From positions 248,001 through 312,000 of the forward strand of contig MU394064.1 in NCBI GenBank assembly GCA_022578605.1: a stretch of 64,000 bases of DNA, written 5' to 3'. The notes below the pieces were generated by a model. The model saw only the letters and a program-made list of their open reading frames with translations, was not told the DNA's origin and made no database searches. Within the stretch, counting starts at the first letter, position 1. The number at the start of each line of letters is the position of its first letter. The translations under genes and the position numbers were made by a program. Source of the DNA: Camillea tinctor (lineage: Eukaryota; Ascomycota; Sordariomycetes; Xylariales; Xylariaceae). This document shows positions 46,190 through 56,802 of this stretch, one piece after another.

Positions 46190-47688
46190 ATGGACACCAC
46201 GTCCACAACTAGCCCCACGGGCTTCGTGGGCAATTTAACTACGGAACAGGAACACTACCTGCGCCAACTCTGGGCTCTCGTCCTCCAGACCTTCGATGCT
46301 ACCGCCACCGCCAACCAAGAGAAGGATGCAAACGCCTCGCCGGCCTCTCCCCTGAGCGCCACTGAGCTCCGCAGCAGCTGGCTGCACATGACGAAGCACG
46401 AGAACCCGGACGCCCTGCTCCTGCGGTTCCTGCGCGCGCGGGGCTGGGACCCGGCGCTCGCGCACGACATGCTCGTGTGCGCGCTCCAGTGGCGCACGCG
46501 GGAGCAGCGCGTCGACGAGGAGATCATCCCGAAGGGCGAGCCGTGGTGCGCGGCCAAGCTGCTCCTAACCGAAAGCGGCCAGGCTGACGAGAAGCGCGCG
46601 GCGCGCGAGTTCCTCGACCAGCTGCGCTGCGGCAAGGTGTATGTGCGCGGGCGCGACCGCAAGGGCAGGCCGGTTGGGTACTTGCACCTTGCGCTGCACC
46701 GGCCGGGCGCGCAGAGCGAGCGCACGGTGGAGAGGCTCGTCGTGCATACGATTGAGACGGCGAGGTGTCTGTTTGAGCCCGGCGCTGAGGCGTTCTGCCT
46801 TGTGATGGATTTGACGGGGTTTGGGCTGGCGAATATGGTATGTATTAGATATGTGTGTGGTTGGTGGTGGTGGTGGTGCCTGTCTAAGTACTTTACATAG
46901 TGGGTTCAGGGGGAGAAGAGAAGAGAAGGGAAAAGGGAGATTCCGCGTACTAATTGTTTGATGGCTCGATAGGAATGGAGCGCTGCGCGGTTCATAATTA
47001 GGAACTTTCAGGCGAACTATCCCGAGTTCCTGGGTACTCTTATATTTCACAATGCGCCCTGGATATTCTCTGGTGAGTTCGTTTTGGTCAACTCTGTCGT
47101 CATCCGGGACATGGTTTCTGATAATTCATTATATGAGGTAAAGGAATCTGGAGTGTAATACGCGGCCTTCTCGACCCTGTAGTCGCGTCCAAGGTGCACT
47201 TTACTAAGGATGTCGAGGAGCTGGAACAATGGATCCCGAGGGGGAACATAGTGAAGCGCATTGGCGGCGCAGATGATTGGAGCTACGAGTATAAAGAGCC
47301 GTCCGTAGAAGAAGACGCATGCATGGCTCACTCGGATGTCCGCGAGAAGATTATGGCCGAGCGGCAGGAGATCGTAGATGAGTTGCTTGATGCGACCAGG
47401 GAGTGGCTCAAGCACACGGATGCTAACGAGCCGGAGCAAGTAGCTGCACAGCAGGAGATACGAAAGGAGGCCATCAAGAAGCTTCGCGCCAACTATTGGA
47501 AACTCGACCCTTATGTTCGGTCACGGACCTTGTTGGACCGCACGGGGGTTATTAACCTAGGAGGAGTCATAAACCCTTACCCGGATCGCAAGACTTCCAA
47601 AGCAAAAGTCTCTCATCGCGAGCTAGTGGCAATGGATCAGCAAAGGCTGGGGATGAGAAGCCAGGAGGAAATTAGTGTTGTAAGTTGA
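46190..47688 (+). CDS. CRAL-TRIO (Sec14-like) lipid-transfer protein
   Basis: Three exons: 46190-46837, 46973-47072 and 47144-47688; 1293 nt, 430 residues. The N-terminal CRAL-TRIO-N helix bundle shows in NPDALLLRFLRARGWDPALA (about residues 68-87). The lipid-binding domain includes VVHTIETARCLF, CLVMDLTGFGLANM at the exon 1 end, then EWSAARFIIRNFQANYPEFL and HNAPWIFSGIWSVIRGLLDP, where the junction restores the FSGIW block. The C-terminal part (KVHFTKDVEELEQWIP...) has the usual helix after the fold, then a charged tail. Sec14-type proteins exchange phosphatidylinositol and other lipids between membranes; no signal peptide, so cytosolic. A TATA box lies about 90 nt upstream. The partner lipid is not evident. 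Confidence 0.92.
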
Positions 47689-48109
47689 AACTAATAACTT
47701 AATAAGTTGTAGCTGCAAACAAGTATACTGTCTTTAGTTGAGGTTTGCCCTTGATTGTGTACACATAGTATAACCTAACCTAACCTATATATAACCTGTA
47801 GCGCAGTTATGTAACAAGTATTCTTTTCTATAGAGATGTATAACTACGGCATAAAGAGACTTGATAGAGCTCAACTTTGAACATTACATAATCTAGCTCA
47901 TTTACGGAGTCCATACAATTGGATCCATACAGACCATAAACTAAATATTTAGAGTTAGGTCTTAACCAGATTAATGGGTAACTAGTGACACTAGAATGAC
48001 TAATTGATAGAGTTTGCATAGTGCGCCCTAAGCTGTTTAGCTATATAAACTGGCATATCACCCCAACGTAAGCCAAGGTCCACTGGATAATTGGCATCCT
48101 GCTCATTCG
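47689..48109. other. intergenic, A/T-rich
   Basis: 3' flank of the CRAL-TRIO gene and upstream flank of the tRNA-Glu gene, with ACCTAACCTA-type repeats near 47775. No coding sequence seen. Confidence 0.55.
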
Positions 48110-48181
48110 TCCCATATAGTGTAACGGCTAACATACCGCGTTTTCACCGCGGAGCTCGGGGTTCGATTCCCCGTATGGGAG
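48110..48181 (+). tRNA. tRNA-Glu (anticodon UUC)
   Basis: 72 nt with a perfect 7-bp acceptor stem (TCCCATA/TATGGGA) and discriminator G. The anticodon stem CCGCG/CGCGG closes a TTTTCAC loop with anticodon TTC. The T-arm is CGGGG-TTCGATT-CCCCG. No intron. A T-rich stretch follows within 10 nt (Pol III terminator). Confidence 0.95.
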
Positions 48182-48365
48182 ACATCCAATTCTTTTTTTG
48201 TTCGTTTAGAATAGCTCGTTCTTTCGCGAGCGCATCAGTTATTCCTTTATTTTATTTTTCGCTTCTTTGAAACTTATAACTTATATCAAAATGAGACAAA
48301 AACTTGTGCTAGATCTTAGTTACGTACTACTCCGTATATACCTAGGTACCCAAGTAGACAATTAT

Positions 48366-48869
48366 TGTGATCATCTAAGTAGTGAAAGCAAGTAATTCAA
48401 ATTGGACTTGTTGATGCAGAGCTGAATGACATGTCATTAGGAATGCCATTGTGAAGACGTTGCGCTGTGCTCCTCTTCGATCTCTTATAATTCAATCTGA
48501 GCCGGGCGACGTCGGCCATCGTATCGTTGGAATGATATGCCGATACAAAGCCTCTGTTGTTTCCAAGACTAGAACTTGACCGAGGTCTTCCGTTTTTGAA
48601 GACGGATTCGTATGTGCCTTCCTGTATCACTCCAGACATCAATGGTGAAATCGTTCTATTCTCTGATGATTTTTTTCGTATCTCGGCCATCATCTTGGTT
48701 ATTGCTTTTTGGAAGTTCGAGGATGAAATAACCTTCTTTATGATACGAGTATAAGGATTCAGGCTGCCGTTGGGCGGCCAAGATCCTTAGCTCCGGGATA
48801 GAGAAAATAGGGAAAAGGGGCAACAGGAGAGATGCTACCAAATGTGACCATCTAAGTAGTGAAAGCAAG
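48366..48869. repeat. 27-nt direct repeats flanking about 450 bp
   Basis: The copies at 48366-48392 and 48843-48869 match at 26 of 27 positions; the last 21 (from CATCTAAGTA to AAGCAAG) are identical. The bracketed segment holds the doubtful minus-strand ORF. The layout could reflect a target-site duplication or a local duplication. Confidence 0.6.
48397..48693 (-). CDS. doubtful ORF or gene fragment, 98 codons
   Basis: The minus-strand frame is open from about 48780 (no ATG until 48693) to a stop next to the direct repeat: IKKVISSSNFQKAITKMMAE..., then a Ser-rich region. Codon content is ordinary, and the open start without ATG suggests a fragment of a longer gene. I do not recognise it. 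Confidence 0.25.
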   Translation of the reverse strand: MMAEIRKKSSENRTISPLMSGVIQEGTYESVFKNGRPRSSSSLGNNRGFVSAYHSNDTMADVARLRLNYKRSKRSTAQRLHNGIPNDMSFSSASTSPI

Positions 48870-49172
48870 ATGAATTGTATCAGATCTTCAAGATCTTGAG
48901 ATCTTGAGGATTAGACTTATAATATACACAATGCCAAGACTAGTTCATACAATGTAATGTAACACTTATCAAGTTTGAAGGGGCACTATAGCTAGAAGTT
49001 ATAAGTTTAGTCTTGTACAAGCTTACACGGGTTTCTCTCTTTCATTATGAGCTCTTGCGTCTTCTTATTGACCGATCAATTCAAATTCGGATATGTTATT
49101 CCCGATTTTCCATACACATAATAAGTTCATGACTCGTAATTTCACTCACTGTTTTCCTTCATTTGCACCACA

Positions 49173-50673
49173 TTACAAATTCGCCCATATATATCTCATG
49201 CCCTCCCATATCTCCTCTCCGCTCGGTAGGATCTGCTCCGGCGGCAACACGAACCCGTACCTCGTGTCTCTCAGCTCAATGCCCCAGCCGTACTCCGCCC
49301 CCGCGGCGTCGGTCATGTAGTCGCGCCCGTTACCGCTAGACTGGTAGAGCACGACGCAACCCGGCCCGTAGTCGAACGTTGTATTGTACGGCCCCGCGAT
49401 CGCCGCCGCCGCGCCCGCCGCCAGCGCCAGCTGCGCCTCCAGGTTCGCCGGGAACGCGTCGCACGTGTACCCGTACGAGAGCAGGATCACCTGCGCGTAG
49501 CTGTGCCAGTCCACGTACAGCTTGATCCCGTGCCTCCCCGCCAGCTCCTGCGCCAGCACTATGAGACCTGCTGTCTCTGGCGCGTCACCTGGCGCGTACC
49601 CGCTGAACGTGCCGGATGATGGGTCGGAGGACGAACCCCCGCCGCCGAAACCCACTGCCCAGTTGCGGTTGATGTCGGTGCCTATCGCGGTGGTGTTTGT
49701 GCGGATTTGCCGGTTCTTGCGCCACAGCCGGTCGGTGGTTTGGGTGTATACGAATCCTGCATTGCAAAAGGGGGAGGGTGTTTAGTCTAGTGAGTGCGTT
49801 CGCTAAGCTAGAAAGGGAAGGGATACGGGAAGAGAAAGAATGGGGTATACCTACCGTCTGGGTTTACCACTGGAAGGATGTAGAAATCATAGCTATCCAG
49901 GACACTCTGTACGAGAGTGTCGTTCTCGTATCCGACGATAAGCTGGTAAGTGATATACTCAACTACCTAAGCAGAGACTGGTGTTAGTGGGTTATCTACC
50001 CTCGCCAGACAATACTGCAAGCGAACCTTTGAGGTGATCCATTCCCGTGCATGCACATTTCCGTTGAAGAAGATGGCCGGTTTCGAGTCCTTGCCGCTGC
50101 TCCCCCAGAGGTGAATACCCTGAAGGGGTCGGCCCTCAAACGAGGTCCCGGCTTCGATCAACTCCGAGTTATCCGGGAACGCGGCCTGCAGGTCGGCCCA
50201 GTACTGGATGTGGTCCTCGTACGCGTGGTACGAGTCGAACCAAGTTAAGCTAGGAAGATCCCCAGAGTTTGCTCTCAATGCTTCGCTATAGTCAGCGGAC
50301 TGGATGTATCATTGCTTGGCGAATGCTTAGAAGACTGACTTGACGAATACTCCCCAAAGCTTCCTTCTGCAGCAATGTCAGCCCCTAGATCACCACTCAA
50401 TATTTCTGCACTTAGGTTGAGTGCCTCAAATGCGGCGACATTGTCCGGTGGAACTGCGATATTGAAGGTTGCCCCGTTTTCAGACCCAGCGTGGCTATGG
50501 CTGAGATCAATGATAGAGAGAGCATCCAACTCTGAGATGAGATCCGCAGCATCGCCGTGTGCAGCTACTTTGTAGACTTTATAGCCATCGTAGCTAACCT
50601 TGGCATCCCGTTGGGTGGTTGGGACAGCGGTGCCAAAGGCGACGAGAAAGTAAACAATACCAAGGAACATCAT
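49173..50673 (-). CDS. secreted zinc carboxypeptidase, family M14 (carboxypeptidase A-like)
   Basis: Four exons on the minus strand: 50673-50345, 50285-50027, 49966-49855 and 49756-49173; 1284 nt, 427 residues. A signal peptide is clear (MMFLGIVYFLVAFGTAV). An activation propeptide (about 25-105) follows (YDGYKVYKVA...), then the catalytic domain beginning about SLTWFDSYHAYEDH. Zinc ligands His and Glu lie in NVHAREW, the third His in VDWHSY, the substrate Arg in DINRNW, and the general-base Glu in GIELRDTRYGF. All are present. The enzyme should remove C-terminal residues from extracellular peptides after propeptide cleavage. The first donor (GTCAAG) is weak, chosen because it keeps phase with the CTATAG acceptor and a GCTGAC branch-like site. 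Two in-frame ATGs start the protein. Confidence 0.9.
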
Positions 50674-51945
50674 GATTGCTATAGATTGTGAGAAGAAAAA
50701 ATTCTTTCATTGACTAGGGTCGTCTTTGGTTTTATATGCATACAATGTCGAAGTTTTTGTCATCGTCTACCCCTCCTCCTATTTCCTGGTGGCCTGCGGG
50801 CATTTCTTTTTCTCATCGGGGAGCTTGGAGAAAATGTCAATGCAACACACCGCGCAGGATAACCGAGATATACAACAGACCTCCTTCCCGAAACTGATAT
50901 ATATACGTCTTGGCTGCGATGAGGCGAATATGTTGCAATATGGTGTTTAGGACTAGAACCAATTTAGAGGTTGACCTTGTGAAGTAGGCATACCACGATG
51001 AAGGTTTCGGACGAATTTTAATATAGTACAAGCCTTCGCTTCAGCTTCAGCTTGCTAAAATATGAATCATAAGAAGATACAACACTAAATAAGTCCATGT
51101 GCTCATCCCCCAATCACCATTTCTTTTCAGATGACGTCCCTGTATGTAGTACCCTAAGAAAGACTAAGGATGCAATTGAAAACCATCCCATGCCGATTTC
51201 CGTAAATAATTATGCGCCACTGGAAGCGCACTCACCTACTTACTTCATGAATTAGAGTCCCTAATATTGGGTGAAAAGGAGTAAAGGGGAATAGAGAAAC
51301 CGTTTCTTTGATAGTTCATATTATGTTTATTTTATTGATCGTGCGGCTTGAAATTGATTTCATTAGGTCTAGACCTTCATGCAGGATAGTATAGGATGAT
51401 TTTGACGAGAGTACTCTGTTAAACAATGATATATTTTCCAAGTCTCAGTCTAGGTATGGAGGGAGCCTCTATAGAATGGGAGGCTTCATTTTTGGACCTT
51501 AGAAGCCAAAAACCTCCAATCTTGAAAGGTTTCTTTACCAATAGGCATCATTTTTATGCGAGACATCATCATTTTATATGCCACATACTAATACTAAGTA
51601 TTTCATCGTCAAAATGATACGACTTTGTTGTAGAAAACTTATTGCATTAACCTGATAGTATTGTACGTGTGGTGACCACTTCAACTTCACATGTTCATAT
51701 CAAGGCTTGTTGTACGAGTACGATAGAAAAAGAGTGTGTATTGGTTTCTTGCATCACCTACATGAGGATGCTATGAATAATGTATCTAATTTGAAAGAAT
51801 CGGAATCAACTATAAGATGGAGCGTCTTTCGGGCACTTCAGAGAATGATTGCTTGAGACCGTCACTGCCATGTAGTGACGACTCTCTCCCCTCTTGCCCT
51901 CATCCATCTGATAGTTCCTTTTGATGATCATATGGACCTTTTTCC
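50674..51945. other. intergenic, A/T-rich
   Basis: Promoter of the carboxypeptidase and 3' flank of the next minus-strand gene. Short open frames only; nothing recognised. Confidence 0.55.
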
Positions 51946-52671
51946 CTAGCTAAGAATAGTCCATTCCCCATTCACATCATATTGGACTGTGTGAGACTTC
52001 TTGCCAGTGAAGTCAACAACGATCTTGCTAGTATCGAAGTGAGACACCATCGTACCGGTCTCATAGGCGACCTGGAACCACACAGCGACACTGGCCTTGG
52101 GAAGGAGGGCCTCACGGCCAGGCGGTAGCGGACCAGCAGCGCTGATGTAGATGGGGTTGAATTTGCCGTTGATTTTCTTGTAGACAACGGCAGAGGCTGC
52201 AGGTGTGTGGTTGATAAAGAGGAAGCCAGCCTCAGGTGCATCCTCGTCTCGTTTCGGAGGCACATCCGTCCAGTCTTTGGGGAGAGTGTATGAGTATTGA
52301 AACCCGATGTCCTGTGGGGTTGTAGCTATGTCAAATCTCTCTGAAATAGAAGGTATGAAGGTCAGCATGCAATTAAATAAGCCGGTCTTGGATCACACTC
52401 ACTGCCTCCGGAGAAAGCATCGTGGGTCGCCGCGATAGAGTATTGGTCATTCCACGTAACATTCACATTGGCGGCACAGACTTAAGAGCTGTTAGCAGGT
52501 GAAAATGCCATTATAATGATTTTTTAACTTACTGCTCGAATGACCAACGACATTGTAGTTCACCGCTCCGCCCGATTCGACACCACTGGCTACGCAAAGC
52601 TTATAACCCTTGGAATTGAATTGCTGGACATGGTCGGGGTCGATTTTGATCAAGAGGGTATAGTCTGACAT
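51946..52671 (-). CDS. small beta-rich protein of unknown function, 203 residues
   Basis: Three exons on the minus strand: 52671-52533, 52480-52403 and 52340-51946; 612 nt. The start MSDYTLLIKIDPDHV is chosen because the upstream eight codons (from ATG 52695) add nothing alike. The text has alternating short hydrophobic strands (YKLCVASG, VNVTWNDQYSI, GFLFINHTPAASAVVYK, ASVAVWFQVAYETGTMV, KIVVDFTGKKSHTVQYD) and no signal peptide or membrane helix, which suggests a cytosolic beta-sandwich. Two splice sites are good (AGCA|GTAAGT, GGCA|GTGAGT); the second acceptor (CTCTTAAG) is less typical. I have a vague memory of fungal proteins starting MSDYTL-x-IKID but know no function. Codon use matches the neighbours. 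Confidence 0.7.
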
Positions 52672-54316
52672 GTTGAGATCGTGTACTTTGTTCAAAAAGA
52701 TGAAATATGTTTAAGAAACCAAGTAGTCTGACGTTTCTATTATGCCTTAGAGATAGGTTATCATCGCACCCTTTTATATTCTTGATACTCCCAGCCCACC
52801 CCCTTTTTACAGTACGACAACTGAAGATCCCCCGCCTGATATACTACGTACTCTAGATCGTCGTCGATGCCGAGACATAGAATCACTCAGATAACACAGC
52901 TTTTCAGCCGGCCATCTCGGAATGGAAGTACTACTTGTCAGGTAGCCACAGAAGATGCCGTGTGCCTTCGTAGCGTTAGTTTTAGTGGATCTTGAAAATA
53001 TCGATCAAGTAATTCGCAAGGACGTCTATAGCTATAAGACCATGTTAATGAGATATATGAGCATATTTTTAATGACATGTCATGAGTTTCGAATTGAAAT
53101 CGAGGAGGTGATAGAAATCGATACCAATTATAATAGACCATGTAACTTCTCCTGCGAACTGAGCTATACCATATCTAATCTTTAGCAAGGCTAATGACCT
53201 TCATCAAGCCAAATTAAAGCCCACCAGAATCTCCACTGCAGATATTTATGTTGAAGCTATTCATAAGTGCGTCATTGCCTCTATGCCTGGTATAAGTTAC
53301 CGTTTCCTGTTGCAAGAGGGGTACAATCGCTGACAACATTTTAGATCTTGGTTGTGATGTAGTGCGGCCGCGGGTACAGATGACCGCAGTATCATTTAAA
53401 AGGCACAAGGAACTAGACTAACTGAAGCTGTGAGTTTTTCATACAGCTGATCAATATGATGTGTATGATCGAAGTCGGGGCGACTGAACCGATTAGAAGT
53501 GAGGCGATGTTCCTAGACAGAAATCGTGATAGGTGCTTTCTACGTTAGACATAAAGCCTCCAACCCGTCTGATCTGGCACTCACTACGCAAATCGTAAAA
53601 CGACGTGTAATAAATCCATAAAATGGCAAGCTTCACTTCAAAAAGGATAGATAGTTCTTGATTTTTAGTGGCAGAGTTTGTGATGTATTGGTAGCTTTCG
53701 TATTTCTTCCAATGAGAGTACTACCTACGGCTTTCAGCACGGCTAGCAAGGCAGATCATCCAGCCCAAAGATTTGATCTAGACCCTCCAGGTCGAGAGAC
53801 TCATATGTAACTAGCGTAAAGCGATATCTTTATTAATTGTTGATATGTTATACTACACAAAACCAGGTATGTACTACGTAACCTATCTTGGTGGCTACCT
53901 ACCTAGTTCTCGGCTGGGTGGGGAATGGGAACTGGATGAGACAAACAGCATCAACTACGCTGAGGATATATCTTCCATGATTTATGCTTTCTTTACTGGA
54001 TTTCAATAGTAAGCGGTGATCTATCCCCTGTTTCGGTACCTCTCATAGACTATATCTGCAGGTACGGATGCTAGAGGTCTAATTTGGACTTATACAGCTA
54101 GCTTTACTTGAACCTTCGCTCTATTGATCTGATTGGTCAAATTAAGAAAGCTCTTTTTGTTACCGACACACACAGACCTATTAAGATAATACAAAGTTAA
54201 GTATGTATCTAAAGTTGACCTAACAAAAAAATAAATGAGATAAGATTAGCTTGAAGCCTGAATCTAGCTATAGTCCAGGTTGACCAGCTAGATATAGAGT
54301 CCAAAAAGAAAGCGAC
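52672..54316. other. gene-poor A/T-rich tract
   Basis: Short open frames near 52938-53408 have no signature. No gene recognised before the tRNA-Met. Confidence 0.5.
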
Positions 54317-54418
54317 TGTCCTCGGTGAGGCTCGAACTCACGACCTTTGGATATCCCAACTTGAAATTGAGTCATTTTCATATGAGACCAACGCTCTAAC
54401 CAACTGAGCCACGAAGAC
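54317..54418 (-). tRNA. tRNA-Met, elongator (anticodon CAU), with intron
   Basis: Read on the minus strand: acceptor stem GTCTTCG/CGAGGAC (one G-T pair) and discriminator A, D-arm GCTC...GAGC, anticodon stem TTGGT/TCCAA with the T-T closing mismatch known from yeast tRNA-Met, loop CTCATA with anticodon CAT. An intron of about 28 nt follows position 37. T-arm GTGAG-TTCGAGC-CTCAC. Mature length about 73 nt. Confidence 0.9.
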
Positions 54419-55863
54419 TTTCTTGCGCTTGTTGAACAGCGCCGTCTTAACTGCAGATATATAGTTAGTATATGCGACTTTTCAGCCCACATAGCGCTTC
54501 TTTAGTTCCAGAAACTAATACTAACATGAAGTTTCAAGTTCTTTAGTGTCTAGTCAGTGCACAAATTAGCAAAGAACTCATCTAAGACTGATAATAGTGA
54601 AGGTTTGGGCATTAGGTAATTAGACTTTAGACGTCAATTGGCCAACTCTAGAGTATAGTATATACTCACTTTACCACGAGTTCAAGAGCTGGTCTATCAA
54701 CAAATTATCCGCTGCTTGTCAACTTTCCATAACTCATACTATTTGCCGAAATAATCACTGGTCGCTTCTAATTAGATACATATAATAATGGTATCGTTCA
54801 ACTAATTACTGGGTAGTCGTTGTGATTGTAGCAGATTTAATGTGACATTGAGAGAAGCACATTCCAAGATAAATGCCTAGCCCAACTTTACTGCCCAAAA
54901 TGAGCTGGTAATATTGAATTCTTACCATATAGTAATAACGATAGTTTTCTACTTGTTCATGACCTACCCCTCACAAGGTAACACTAGGTACCTACCTTTA
55001 GAAAAGGGGAGATCAGGAAAGGGGAAGTATCCAGTCGACTAAGAAAAAGAGCGAATGCCATCATAAGAAAGGTGACACAAATTATATTTTTACTAGGTTA
55101 CTACTACATAGATAGAGGTATCAAAGAAAGCACAAGATGGAGCTTTTTGATAATCTTACAATAATCCCTATGGATGCGAGGGGCACTTACCCTTGTTCGA
55201 CATTACCATGATGAGCTCGCTGTTTGGATTCGATACCACCACCAGAGGTTTATCTATCCATCTGGGTGAATATATCGGATGAATGTGGTATAAAGGCCAC
55301 ATTTGCAGTGCTATGTGTCTTGATGTATTGTAGGGCCACTAACTTCTAATGTTATCACCCACAATGGCAAATAATCAAATGAGTGAATGACATCAACCCT
55401 TTATTAGTATGAGCGGATGAGTACCCCTACGAAGCTATGATATAAGGGATAAAATATATTAGATTCCTAAATTTTAATTCAATAAATACCTAGATACTTG
55501 CCAATTAACTTCAAGCTTTACCCCTGACGTAGATGGTAAAATTAGAGTAAACTTCTTGAATGTATGTTGGTGCATAGAGGAACAATCCAGGGTTCTTTAC
55601 TTACCTTGAGAGCGTTCTTTCCATTCATCCCGAGTCACAAACAACCCTGTTATTCTACATACCTACCTACTTCTTCCTATATATAAGGCTTCATAGAGCA
55701 CTCGTAACTATTCTGCCCTATTTTGTTTACCTCTCCCCCATAGCAATACAACTGCTCAGAATCAACAGACCAACCAACTCTTCTCTGCATACCAACAATA
55801 TTGTGCTCTCTCTCTGAGATAACCAGAACCACCATTACTACTACGTACAAACCTCACTCCATC
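54419..55863. other. gene-poor A/T-rich tract, promoter of the knottin-like gene
   Basis: No open frame of note. The last 190 nt hold the TATA box and a CA-rich leader of the knottin-like gene. Confidence 0.5.
55678..55686 (+). promoter_or_regulatory. TATA box of the knottin-like gene
   Basis: TATATATAA, 178 nt upstream of the ATG at 55864, followed by a pyrimidine-rich and CA-rich leader. Confidence 0.45.
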
Positions 55864-56139
55864 ATGCAGCTCCTATCATTTGTTGTCTTCGGCCTCTTCT
55901 CTGGCATTACCACATCTCTGGCTGTCCCAGAAGCACTCGCTCCAAACCATGGCATCGAGGTGTGTATGCTCATTATCAACAAACCATGGCCTATTTTATA
56001 CTAATTCTCATTTTCAACTGATCAGAAACGATGCATCCTGGTTGGAAGCCCATGTTATGGCCCCAACTCCGTCTGTTGTGGTGAACACAGCCAATGCATT
56101 GGCTGGCGAACCAATCCGGGAGTCTGTCAAATAGTTTAG
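55864..56139 (+). CDS. secreted knottin-like cysteine-rich peptide precursor, 69 residues
   Basis: Two exons, 55864-55959 and 56026-56139 (GTGTGT donor, CTGATCAG acceptor, phase 0); neither exon alone reveals it. Exon 1 encodes a signal peptide (MQLLSFVVFGLFSGITTSLA) and a short pro-region VPEALAPNHGIE. Exon 2 begins Lys33-Arg34, a Kex2-type site, directly followed by Cys35. The mature part of 35 residues has six cysteines: C35, C42, C49, C50, C56 and C66, spacing C-x6-C-x6-CC-x5-C-x9-C. This is the inhibitor-cystine-knot (knottin) order, so disulfides 1-4, 2-5 and 3-6 are expected. Such peptides act as effectors, protease inhibitors, channel ligands or antimicrobials; which applies here cannot be said. 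It lies in a gene-poor tract between tRNA-Met and tRNA-Leu. Confidence 0.82.
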
Positions 56140-56681
56140 TGGGAGGACGATATCGAGAGTCAGGATCTAGGACTTGATTGAGTGGTTAGATGTATACACT
56201 CAACATGAGCCATACGAGAGGAAGAAAGTGGTCGTAACTAAGACAACAATTAAGCTTTGGTACATTTGCATTGTATAACATACCTCACACAAGCGTTTGT
56301 CGGCATCCAACTGGACGCATTTACCCACAACCCCATGCATCTTGAGCTTTCATAGTGGCTACCCTAGAAACATGTGAAAAATGACTAGGGATATAAATAT
56401 AAATAGGCGTGAATTTACATTCAAGCCACAACATATATCCTCCCTTAAATAGTACCATACATGTAGTTACTTTCGCCCTTAATCGCAATAAATTCTAAAT
56501 GAGTGGATAACACTATACGTATAGCACCGACTAGGTAGGTAACCTACCTGCATTTAGAGTACCGACCGACTAACAAGTCATCTAGCAACGAACGATATTC
56601 ACACATACATACATAACATACCTAATTTGCATGGGTTGTTGCATATCATTTTAATTCAGGTGTAAAAAAAAGAAAGGAATG
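56140..56681. other. intergenic, A/T-rich
   Basis: 3' flank of the knottin-like gene; nothing else seen. Confidence 0.55.
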
Positions 56682-56802
56682 TGACAAGAGTGGGATTTGA
56701 ACCCACGCCTCTTTCGAGATTCGAGTTATAATATGCCTGTATTGAGGTACAGGAAGACTAACGTCTTGAATCGAACACCTTAGACCGCTCGGTCATCTTG
56801 CC
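56682..56802 (-). tRNA. tRNA-Leu (anticodon CAA), with intron
   Basis: Read on the minus strand: acceptor stem GGCAAGA/TCTTGTC (one G-T pair) and discriminator A, D-arm ACCGAGCGGTCTAAGG, anticodon stem TTCGA/TCGAA around TTCAAG (anticodon CAA), an intron of about 39 nt (56764-56726) after position 37, a long variable arm (TCTCGAAAGAG) typical of class II tRNAs, and T-arm GTGGG-TTCAAAT-CCCAC. tRNA-Leu(CAA) carries an intron in yeast too. Confidence 0.92.

Larger units (their letters stand above)
48182..49172. other. intergenic tract with flanking direct repeats and a doubtful ORF
   Basis: Between tRNA-Glu and the carboxypeptidase. It holds a TACTCCGTA motif (48328), a 26/27-nt direct repeat bracketing about 450 bp, one doubtful minus-strand ORF (48397-48693) and a TCAAGATCTTGA palindrome near 48892. 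Confidence 0.5.
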
